Shown here: positions 1 to 4,347 of the stretch, in pieces
Layout of the letters: every line of letters starts with the position of its first letter
Position numbering within the stretch: the first letter of the stretch is position 1
Assembly (NCBI GenBank): GCA_937901105.1
Contig: CALCHD010000020.1
Coordinates: forward strand, 1-5,792
DNA: 5,792 bases
Origin: an uncultured Bacteroidales bacterium
GTDB lineage: Bacteria; Bacteroidota; Bacteroidia; Bacteroidales; UBA932
Reading direction: 5' to 3'
The notes under the pieces: generated by a model
Seen by the model: only the letters and a program-made list of their open reading frames with translations
What the model was told of the DNA's origin: nothing
Databases searched by the model: none
Position numbers and translations under genes: made by a program

Positions 1-618
1 ATACTGCATTCCATTGATTGTTACAGCTTTGGCATCTTTTCCCAGTGTGAAGTCCTTAAGGGCGTAATCGTTTGTGTATACCTGCTCCTCCACCTTGCCG
101 GCTGTCTCCCAGTTGCCGTTGTTCTGCACAAGCAACGCTATTGTGTATGCTGTTGTAGCCGCTTTTGGGGCAAGTATTACGGCTATGTGCTCCTGGTTCA
201 TGTTCTTCACTCCTGCAGCAAATGCAATCTCCTCTTTTGAGTACCCTGCTGCTACTGCGCCTTCAAGTGCCTGCTCTGGGGAAATTGAGCTGGTGTTGAG
301 CTCCTGAATGCGGGTGTTTGCCGCTCCTGTGTAGAAGGATTTGGGGTTGGAAGCCACAAAGGAGATGTAGCCTTTTACATCATTGCTGTTAAGGCTGTAG
401 AACACAATGGAGTCCTTTATTTTCTGTACAGTGGATTTGTATTGTGATTCTGGGAACTTTGAAAGGAACTTGTTTGCGTTCTTAAGGTCCCTTTTTGTCA
501 TTACTGTCTTGTAAAGCTTGGTCTCGGCTTTGCTCTGTGCATTTGCTTCCCCTGCAAGAGGAGAGATTGCAATTAGTGCCGCCATGGCCGCTGTGGCCAG
601 AATTTTTCCTTTTTTCAT
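1..618 (-). CDS. Secreted protein of unknown function, 3' end missing (runs off the left edge)
   Basis: The frame is open from an ATG at 618 down to position 1, giving 206 codons without a stop, so the C-terminus lies outside the window. Residues 1-27 form a clear Sec signal peptide: MKKGK, a hydrophobic Ala-rich core, and a likely cleavage site after ANA (position 27, before Gln28). No lipobox cysteine is present, so the product is probably periplasmic or exported rather than a lipoprotein. The mature part has two similar helical stretches, about 49-71 (KFLSKFPESQY...) and 83-107 (YISFVASNPKSFY...), reminiscent of TPR-like repeats of Bacteroidetes envelope proteins. The rest is Ala-rich and matches no family I can name. 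It has its own promoter and lies behind the gcvH terminator, so it is probably transcribed independently. The coding call is firm; the function is unknown. Confidence 0.85.
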   Translation of the reverse strand, partial: MKKGKILATAAMAALIAISPLAGEANAQSKAETKLYKTVMTKRDLKNANKFLSKFPESQYKSTVQKIKDSIVFYSLNSNDVKGYISFVASNPKSFYTGAANTRIQELNTSSISPEQALEGAVAAGYSKEEIAFAAGVKNMNQEHIAVILAPKAATTAYTIALLVQNNGNWETAGKVEEQVYTNDYALKDFTLGKDAKAVTINGMQY

Positions 619-639
619 TTCGTTTTCAGTTAGATGCTG

Positions 640-670
640 CAAATATACAACACAAATGGTGCCAAACAAA
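640..670 (-). promoter_or_regulatory. Bacteroidetes-type promoter for the secreted protein gene
   Basis: On the minus strand a TTTG (667-670) is followed after 19 bases by TATATTTG (640-647). This fits the known Bacteroides consensus of TTTG at -33 and TAnnTTTG at -7. The -7 box lies about 20 bases ahead of the ATG at 618, which leaves a short, A-rich leader without a Shine-Dalgarno motif. The -33 TTTG is part of the T-tract of the upstream gcvH terminator, so the two signals share bases. Confidence 0.75.
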
Positions 671-697
671 AGAAGCCGGCTTTGCGGGCCGGCTTCC
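661..697 (-). terminator. Rho-independent terminator of gcvH
   Basis: Read on the minus strand, GAAGCCGGC (688-696 on the plus strand as its complement) pairs perfectly over 9 bp with GCCGGCTTC (672-680 as its complement) around a 7-base loop. It is followed at once by TTTTGTTT. It begins about 20 bases after the gcvH stop. A GC-rich 9-bp stem with a T-tract is a textbook intrinsic terminator, and its orientation fits gcvH. Confidence 0.9.
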
Positions 698-717
698 TGT
701 AAGTGTGAATGTATTGA

Positions 718-1095
718 TTATTTGCACTCTGCCTCGTATGCAGCTGCGTCAAGCAACTCGTCATACTCTGCTGGGTTGCTCATCTCAACTTTGATCATCC
801 AGCCTGCGCCGTATGGATCAGAGTTTACAGACTCTGGAGCGCCCTCTAGCTCTGCGTTAACCTCAATTACTTTACCTGAAACTGGCATTAGGCCGTCAGC
901 TACAGTTTTTACTGCCTCGATTGCACCAAAAACCTCACCTGCTGCAAGCTCCTCACCCTCAGTCTGGATGTCAACGAAAACGATGTCACCTAGCTGGCTC
1001 TGTGCGAAGTCTGTAATACCAATTGTTGCAATGTTGCCCTCTACTTTTACCCACTCGTGGTCTGCAGAGTACTTTAGATTTGTAGGAGTATTCAT
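718..1095 (-). CDS. gcvH: Glycine cleavage system H protein
   Basis: This 125-residue protein is the lipoyl carrier of the glycine cleavage system. Its lipoyl arm takes the aminomethyl group left after decarboxylation by the P protein and passes it to the T and L proteins. The N-terminus (NLKYSADHEWV, from residue 6) and GITDFAQSQLGDIVFVD (26-42) are family signatures. The lipoylation site is Lys63 in EAVKTV, inside a lipoyl-type barrel domain, and GWMIKV near residue 100 is the usual C-terminal strand. Length is close to the family norm, so the gene is intact. The ATG at 1095 gives the expected start. It lies 54 bp downstream of ruvA in the same direction and is followed by a strong terminator, so it ends its transcription unit. 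No other gcv genes are in the window. In many bacteria H protein also serves in lipoate transfer; nothing here tests that. Confidence 0.98.
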   Translation of the reverse strand: MNTPTNLKYSADHEWVKVEGNIATIGITDFAQSQLGDIVFVDIQTEGEELAAGEVFGAIEAVKTVADGLMPVSGKVIEVNAELEGAPESVNSDPYGAGWMIKVEMSNPAEYDELLDAAAYEAECK

Positions 1096-1126
1096 AGTGT
1101 TATTAATTTTTAAATATGATTTTGCA

Positions 1127-1134
1127 CAAAAGTA
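1127..1134 (-). promoter_or_regulatory. Possible -7 element of a gcvH promoter
   Basis: The minus strand reads TACTTTTG here, matching the Bacteroidetes -7 consensus TAnnTTTG, about 31 bases ahead of the gcvH ATG. No good TTTG is found at the -33 position, which would fall at the end of ruvA; only a weak ACTG is there. The leader is AT-rich. This suggests gcvH can be transcribed on its own as well as by readthrough from ruvA. Confidence 0.5.
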
Positions 1135-1149
1135 TTAAAATATTTTCAA

Positions 1150-1740
1150 TTACAGTCTTTTTAGGGAGAATTTTATAAGCTCCTCAAGGGTGTATTGAGG
1201 ATTCTCCTTGTATACTGCCTTAAGCACCTTGTCTGCGGCCGCTTTGGCAAAGCCAAGCATAACCAGGGCAGAGAGGGCTTCCTGCAGATGAGTGGAACTG
1301 CTGTCGGGAAGAAGGACAGTGGCGGGAGTGCTGTCTTCGGTTTTGGCAATCTTGTCCTTGAGGTCAATGATTACCCTCTGGGCTGTCTTTATTCCAATTC
1401 CCTTGATGCTCTTTATCCTGTTCACGTCACCGGTAAGTATGGCTGTCCTTATTTCAGCGCTGCTCATGGATGAGAGCATCATTCGGGCAGTGTTGGGGCC
1501 TATGCCGTTCACCTCAATGAGCATCCTGAAGATGTTCCTCTCATCCTTTGTGGCAAATCCGTACCATAGCTCCACATCTTCCCTCAAATGGTGGTGGATG
1601 TACAGCATAACGTCTCTCAATGACTGTATTTCGGTAAAGGTCTGGAGTGAAATCTGCAGCTCGTAGCCAATGCCGTTGTTCTCAATAACCGCCTGTGTTG
1701 GGGTGATTTCTACCAGTTCTCCCTTAATATAAGTATGCAT
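1150..1740 (-). CDS. ruvA: Holliday junction DNA-binding subunit RuvA
   Basis: RuvA binds four-way DNA junctions as a tetramer and loads the RuvB motor for branch migration during recombination and repair. The 196-residue product has the three expected domains. Domain I is an OB-fold (about 1-63, starting MHTYIKGELVEI) with the acidic-pin pair Glu54-Asp55 in LREDVELWYGF. Domain II carries two helix-hairpin-helix motifs (VNGIGPNTA at 77-85 and IKGIGIKTA at 112-120). Domain III is a RuvB-binding three-helix domain (about 150-196) after a Ser/Thr-rich linker. The ATG at 1740 is chosen because families start with M..YIKG. The frame stays open for 42 more codons upstream, but those residues are not RuvA-like and would overlap sufS. 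ruvB and ruvC are not adjacent. It is divergent to sufS and followed by gcvH. Confidence 0.97.
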   Translation of the reverse strand: MHTYIKGELVEITPTQAVIENNGIGYELQISLQTFTEIQSLRDVMLYIHHHLREDVELWYGFATKDERNIFRMLIEVNGIGPNTARMMLSSMSSAEIRTAILTGDVNRIKSIKGIGIKTAQRVIIDLKDKIAKTEDSTPATVLLPDSSSTHLQEALSALVMLGFAKAAADKVLKAVYKENPQYTLEELIKFSLKRL

Positions 1741-1756
1741 ACCTGATTTTTTTATA

Positions 1757-1764
1757 CAAAAATA
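1757..1764 (-). promoter_or_regulatory. Likely -7 element of the ruvA promoter
   Basis: The minus strand reads TATTTTTG, a full match to TAnnTTTG, ending 16 bases before the ruvA ATG. There is no clear TTTG at the -33 position. The site lies where the -33 region of the divergent sufS promoter would be. Confidence 0.55.
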
Positions 1765-1777
1765 ATGATAAGTTTTG

Positions 1778-1785
1778 TAATTTTG
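1778..1785 (+). promoter_or_regulatory. Likely -7 element of the sufS promoter
   Basis: The plus strand reads TAATTTTG, a full match to the Bacteroidetes -7 consensus. It ends 19 bases ahead of the ATG at 1805. A TTTG at -33 is not present; that position lies in a T-rich run over the ruvA -7 site. If real, transcription would begin near 1790, which argues against the in-frame GTG at 1787 as the translation start. Confidence 0.55.
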
Positions 1786-1804
1786 CGTGTTTAATATGTA
1801 TAGT

Positions 1805-3079
1805 ATGAAATCAATAGAGGATATAAGGGGAAACTTTCCTGCGTTGCAGCAGAGCGTGTGGGGCAAGCCGCTGGTCTATTTGGATAACGGAGCCACCTCG
1901 CAGAAGCCGCAATGTGTCATAGATCTTGTAGATAAGATGCACTGCGGGTCAAATGCCAACGTGCACCGTGCTATGCATAAGCTCAGCGATGAGGCAACTG
2001 CCCTTTATGAAGGTGCCAGGGAGAAGGTAAGGGAGTTCATAAATGCTCCTGCAAGGGAGAATGTAATCTTCACCAGCGGAACTACAGCTTCAATCAACCT
2101 GGTTGCAAGCAGTTTCTGCAGGAAGTTCCTCAAGGAAGGGGACAAGGTAATGATATCGGGAGACTCACACCACTCCAATATTGTTCCTTGGCAGATGGCA
2201 TGTGAGATGGCTGGCGCCTCAATTGCGGTGATTCCAGTGAAGGATAATGGGGAGCTGGATATGGAGGAGTTCCACAGGCTGCTGGATGATAAAGTGAAGA
2301 TTGTTGCGGTTGAGCACATTTCCAATGTGCTTGGCCTTGTGAATCCTGTAAAGGAGATAATTGAGGCTGCCCACAGCAAGGGGGCGGCAGTATTGGTAGA
2401 CGGAGCGCAGGGAATAGTCCACTGCAAAGTTGACGTGCAGGAGCTGGACTGTGATTTCTACGTCTTCTCCGGTCACAAGATCTACGCAACCACAGGTTCA
2501 GGCGCAGTCTACGGCAAAAAAGAGCTTTTGGAGGCCATGCCGCCGTATATGGGCGGCGGAGATATGGTAGACACCGTAACTTTTGAGAAGACCACATACG
2601 CACCGCTTCCGTTGAAGTTTGAGGCGGGTACCCCAAATTTCATTGCACAGGCATCGCTTGCTCCGGCACTGGAGTTTGCACAGGGCTTGAGAGAGGGGGA
2701 GATAGCGCAGATTATTGAGGCAGAAGAAAGAAAGATAATAGCATATTTGAAGGATGAGCTGCAGAAAATAGAGGGCTGTACAGTATACGGTCTTGGATGG
2801 ATGCAGCAGGAGGGGGCGGCAGAACCGCAGTGGGGAGCCCCGGGAAGCAAGATTCCGCTGTTCTCGTTCAACATTGAGGGGTGCTTCCCTTCAGACCTCG
2901 CACAGCTTCTCGACAAAATGGGAGTTGCAGTCCGCACAGGCCTGATGTGCTGCGAACCCCTTATGGCCCGATTTGGGGTAACCAGCATGGTAAGGGTGTC
3001 ATTCCTTCCATACAATACCCTGCAGGAGGCGGAACATTTTATAGCAAGCTTGCACAGGGCAGTAAGGATGTTGAGGTAA
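1805..3079 (+). CDS. sufS: Cysteine desulfurase SufS
   Basis: SufS is a PLP enzyme that takes sulfur from L-cysteine as an enzyme-bound persulfide and hands it to SufE for Fe-S cluster assembly in the cytosol. The 424-residue product opens with IRGNFPAL and YLDNGATSQKP. It has the PLP-binding Lys225 in SGHKIYATTGSGAVYG. The persulfide cysteine lies in VAVRTGLMCCEPLM and is most likely Cys382 by alignment with RTGHHC of typical SufS. Two features are odd: the usual two His before the cysteine are Leu-Met, and a second cysteine (383) follows directly. A Trp/Gln/Gly-rich insertion at about 331-349 explains the slightly greater length than E. coli SufS. The ATG at 1805 is preferred because of the -7 site at 1778-1785; ATG 1796 and GTG 1787 are in frame alternatives. 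No terminator follows. Its partner sufE lies beyond the array and tRNA. Confidence 0.95.
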   Translation: MKSIEDIRGNFPALQQSVWGKPLVYLDNGATSQKPQCVIDLVDKMHCGSNANVHRAMHKLSDEATALYEGAREKVREFINAPARENVIFTSGTTASINLVASSFCRKFLKEGDKVMISGDSHHSNIVPWQMACEMAGASIAVIPVKDNGELDMEEFHRLLDDKVKIVAVEHISNVLGLVNPVKEIIEAAHSKGAAVLVDGAQGIVHCKVDVQELDCDFYVFSGHKIYATTGSGAVYGKKELLEAMPPYMGGGDMVDTVTFEKTTYAPLPLKFEAGTPNFIAQASLAPALEFAQGLREGEIAQIIEAEERKIIAYLKDELQKIEGCTVYGLGWMQQEGAAEPQWGAPGSKIPLFSFNIEGCFPSDLAQLLDKMGVAVRTGLMCCEPLMARFGVTSMVRVSFLPYNTLQEAEHFIASLHRAVRMLR

Positions 3080-3080
3080 T

Positions 3081-3093
3081 CTTCCCGACAAGG
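3081..3093 (+). repeat. Inverted copy of an array spacer motif
   Basis: CTTCCCGACA at 3081-3090 is the exact reverse complement of TGTCGGGAAG, found in the first array spacer (3214-3223) and in the fifth (3418-3427). The match continues as GG after one extra A. It starts one base after the sufS stop codon, so a transcript could pair this 3'-UTR start with either spacer. Confidence 0.6.
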
Positions 3094-3100
3094 GGTGCCG

Positions 3101-3180
3101 CTGATGGGGCAGCTGATGGTGCTGATGGTGGTGCTGTTGATGGGACTGCTGATGGTTCTGATGGTGGTGCTGGTGCTGCT
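3101..3180 (+). repeat. Low-complexity CTGATGGTG-type tract
   Basis: Eighty bases are built from imperfect units of CTGATGG followed by G/T/C-rich fill, in steps of 9, 12 and 15 bases. All steps are multiples of three. In one frame this reads Ala-Asp-Gly repeats, but that frame differs from sufS and has no plausible start of its own. The strand is strongly purine/T-biased, with few C. It abuts the first unit of the 51-bp array. Confidence 0.75.
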
Positions 3181-3465
3181 GTCACAGAATGGCCCGGAAG
3201 CATGACAATTGCCTGTCGGGAAGGCGGTATTGTCACGGAATGAGGAGAAATTGTGACAATGCGGAGGTAAAATGTGTGAATTGTCACAGAAATGCTGAAA
3301 ATTGTGACAATTACCCACCCGGAAGGGGCATTTGTCACAGAATGACCCAAAAACATGACAATCGGCCGCTAAAAGGGTGCCATTGTCACAAAATAGTGCC
3401 AAAATATGACAATTCCCTGTCGGGAAGGCGGTATTGTCACAGGATAGCAGAGAAATGTGACATCC
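3179..3465 (+). repeat. Six-unit 51-bp hairpin array (32-bp units, 19-bp spacers)
   Basis: Units start at 3179, 3230, 3281, 3332, 3383 and 3434, exactly 51 bp apart. Each is 32 bp, with TTGTCACA at the left edge, a variable A-rich middle, and TGACAATT (or TGTGACAA) at the right edge. All five spacers are exactly 19 bp. Spacers 1 (3211-3229) and 5 (3415-3433) differ at one base, and the others share A at position 11 and G at 13. The right edge of each unit is complementary to the left edge of the next, so a 7-9 bp stem can close over each spacer (for example 3203-3209 with 3229-3235, and 3252-3260 with 3280-3288). Several spacers add inner stems: GCCT/AGGC in 1, GGC/GCC in 4, and TTCCC/GGGAA in 5. 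The first and last units are degenerate at their outer edges. It is not a CRISPR. Confidence 0.9.
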
Positions 3466-3501
3466 GAAGCAAAGGAAGCAAAGGAAGCAAAGGAAGCAAG
3501 G
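3466..3501 (+). repeat. Four-copy 9-bp tandem repeat (GAAGCAAAG)
   Basis: Three exact copies of GAAGCAAAG are followed by a fourth with one change (GAAGCAAGG). The tract starts directly after the last array unit and ends 15 bases before the tRNA. It is a simple tandem repeat likely to vary in copy number between strains. Whether it affects tRNA expression cannot be told from the sequence. Confidence 0.9.
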
Positions 3502-3516
3502 AGGATGCACAAATAC

Positions 3517-3590
3517 AGTCTCGTAGCTCAGTTGGTTAGAGCACCACACTGATAATGTGGGGGTCCGCGGTTCAAATCCGCGCGGGACTA
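3517..3590 (+). tRNA. tRNA-Ile, anticodon GAU
   Basis: The cloverleaf folds fully. The acceptor stem AGTCTCG pairs with CGGGACT (one G-T wobble). The D arm is GCTC/GAGC around AGTTGGTTA. The anticodon stem CCACA/TGTGG holds the loop CTGATAA with GAT at 3551-3553. The T stem CGCGG/CCGCG holds TTCAAAT, and the discriminator base is A3590. CCA is not encoded. It decodes AUC and AUU. It stands alone here rather than in an rRNA operon, where tRNA-Ile(GAU) is often found. Only 16 bases separate it from the sufE ATG, so it may be processed from a transcript that continues into sufE. Confidence 0.97.
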
Positions 3591-3606
3591 CAAAATTTTG
3601 AAGATT

Positions 3607-4020
3607 ATGACAATTAAGGAGATTGAAAACGAGATTGTAGAGGAGTTTGCAATTTTTACCGACTGGATGGACAAATATGAGTACATCATTGAGTTGGGCA
3701 AGAATGTGCCGGTGATTGAGGAGAAGGAGAAGACAGAGGAGAACCTTATCAAGGGGTGCCAGAGCAGGGTGTGGTTGAGCTGCAAGGTTGAGGACGGCAG
3801 GCTTTGGTTTGCTGCAGACAGCGATGCCATCATTACAAAGGGAATCATTTCATTGCTTATTAGAGTGTACAATGGACAGGCTCCGGCTGATATTCTTGCT
3901 AATGAGCTTGATTTCATTGGCAAGATAGGGCTTCAGGAGAACCTTTCGCCTACAAGGGCAAACGGCCTGGTTTCTATGATTAAGCAGATAAAAATCTACG
4001 CTATGGCGTACAACGGATAG
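3607..4020 (+). CDS. sufE: Sulfur acceptor protein SufE
   Basis: SufE takes persulfide sulfur from SufS, stimulates its activity, and passes the sulfur to the SufBCD scaffold. The 137-residue product shows the family core: YIIELGKNVP (26-35), then NLIKGCQSRVWL, with the acceptor cysteine at Cys51, the same number as in E. coli SufE. The C-terminal half has the expected L.PTRANGL motif. ATG 3607 (MTIKEIENEI) is preferred over an in-frame TTG three codons upstream. The gene sits 16 bp after tRNA-Ile and 3 bp before the DUF59 gene, and begins a compact run ending in the glycyl-tRNA synthetase gene. It is separated from sufS by the repeat array and the tRNA, although the two proteins work together. 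No consensus promoter is visible between the tRNA and the start. Confidence 0.95.
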   Translation: MTIKEIENEIVEEFAIFTDWMDKYEYIIELGKNVPVIEEKEKTEENLIKGCQSRVWLSCKVEDGRLWFAADSDAIITKGIISLLIRVYNGQAPADILANELDFIGKIGLQENLSPTRANGLVSMIKQIKIYAMAYNG

Positions 4021-4023
4021 AGT

Positions 4024-4338
4024 ATGAAGAGTAAAGAGAGCATTTTGAGGGATGTGGTAAGGGCCTTGAGAATGGTGCACGACCCGGAGATCCCTGTAAA
4101 TATCTACGATTTGGGACTTATCTACGACCTTAAGATAGATGACGACCACAAGGTGTTTGTTGAGATGACCCTTACTGCCCCTAACTGCCCTATGGCAGAC
4201 CAGCTGGTTGAGGATGTGAACGATGCCGTTAAGGATACCCCAGGTGTTACCGATGTGGCAGTGAAGCTGGTTTTTGAACCGGAGTGGGACAAAAGCCGCA
4301 TGAGCGAGGAGGCAATGCTGGAACTTGGACTTTTATAA
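4024..4338 (+). CDS. DUF59/MIP18-family Fe-S cluster assembly protein (SufT/PaaD-like)
   Basis: This 104-residue protein is of the family once called DUF59, which includes SufT, the PaaD N-terminal domain and eukaryotic CIA2/MIP18. Members help in Fe-S cluster assembly or delivery. The signature is clear: VHDPEIPVNIYDLGLIYDL (18-36) with the conserved Glu22, and MTLTAPNCPMADQL (48-61) with the conserved Cys55. GVTDVAVKLVFEPEW near 75-89 is the usual end of the fold. Size is typical for the stand-alone form. It follows sufE by 3 bp, which supports a role in the SUF pathway, and precedes folK by 9 bp. A symbol is left blank because several names are in use for such genes. The family is certain; the exact step in cluster assembly is inferred. 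Confidence 0.94.
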   Translation: MKSKESILRDVVRALRMVHDPEIPVNIYDLGLIYDLKIDDDHKVFVEMTLTAPNCPMADQLVEDVNDAVKDTPGVTDVAVKLVFEPEWDKSRMSEEAMLELGLL

Positions 4339-4347
4339 ATCAACACA

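Larger units (their letters stand above)
3080..3516. other. Repeat-rich non-coding stretch between sufS and tRNA-Ile
   Basis: These 437 bases hold no convincing gene, terminator or consensus promoter. They are made almost wholly of repeats: an inverted motif right after the sufS stop, a GCTGATGGT-like tract, a six-unit 51-bp array, and a 9-bp tandem repeat. Several frames on both strands are open across it. This is expected when the repeat lengths (9, 12, 51) are multiples of three, and it is not good evidence of coding. The open frame on the plus strand from 3189 would run into the tRNA. Confidence 0.8.

Noticed and set aside
518..1138. Plus-strand frame of 206 codons over gcvH
   Set aside because: It is a shadow of gcvH and its terminator region; the minus strand has clear protein family motifs there.
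1787..1804. Upstream GTG (1787) or ATG (1796) as sufS start
   Set aside because: The -7 site at 1778-1785 puts the transcript start near 1790, so the GTG would hardly be transcribed. ATG 1796 cannot be excluded but would leave almost no leader.
1741..1866. 42-residue N-terminal extension of RuvA
   Set aside because: The family begins at M..YIKG, the extension is not RuvA-like, it would overlap sufS coding sequence, and it would start upstream of the likely ruvA promoter.
3179..3465. CRISPR array with 32-bp repeats and 19-bp spacers
   Set aside because: The repeats differ widely in their middle part, two spacers are almost identical and the others are related, the spacers are too short, and no cas gene or leader is near.
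3189..3539. Gene for a Cys/His-rich protein with 17-residue repeats, plus-strand frame across the array
   Set aside because: The repetition follows from the 51-bp DNA period, the frame runs about 20 bases into the tRNA, other frames on both strands are open over the same DNA, and there is no plausible start context. Zinc-binding-like Cys/His spacing is a by-product of TGTCAC-type edges.
2509..3549. Long minus-strand frame of 346 codons
   Set aside because: It is antisense to the conserved end of sufS and crosses the array and the tRNA. Its repeats come from the array, and it has no family-like segments.
3517..3590. Integration (att) site of a mobile element at the tRNA
   Set aside because: There is no integrase gene nearby and no direct repeat of the tRNA 3' end in the window; the adjoining genes are ordinary core genes.
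3591..3600. CAAAATTTTG palindrome after the tRNA as a terminator
   Set aside because: The palindrome is purely AT apart from its ends, has no GC stem and no following T-tract, and the next gene starts 7 bases later.
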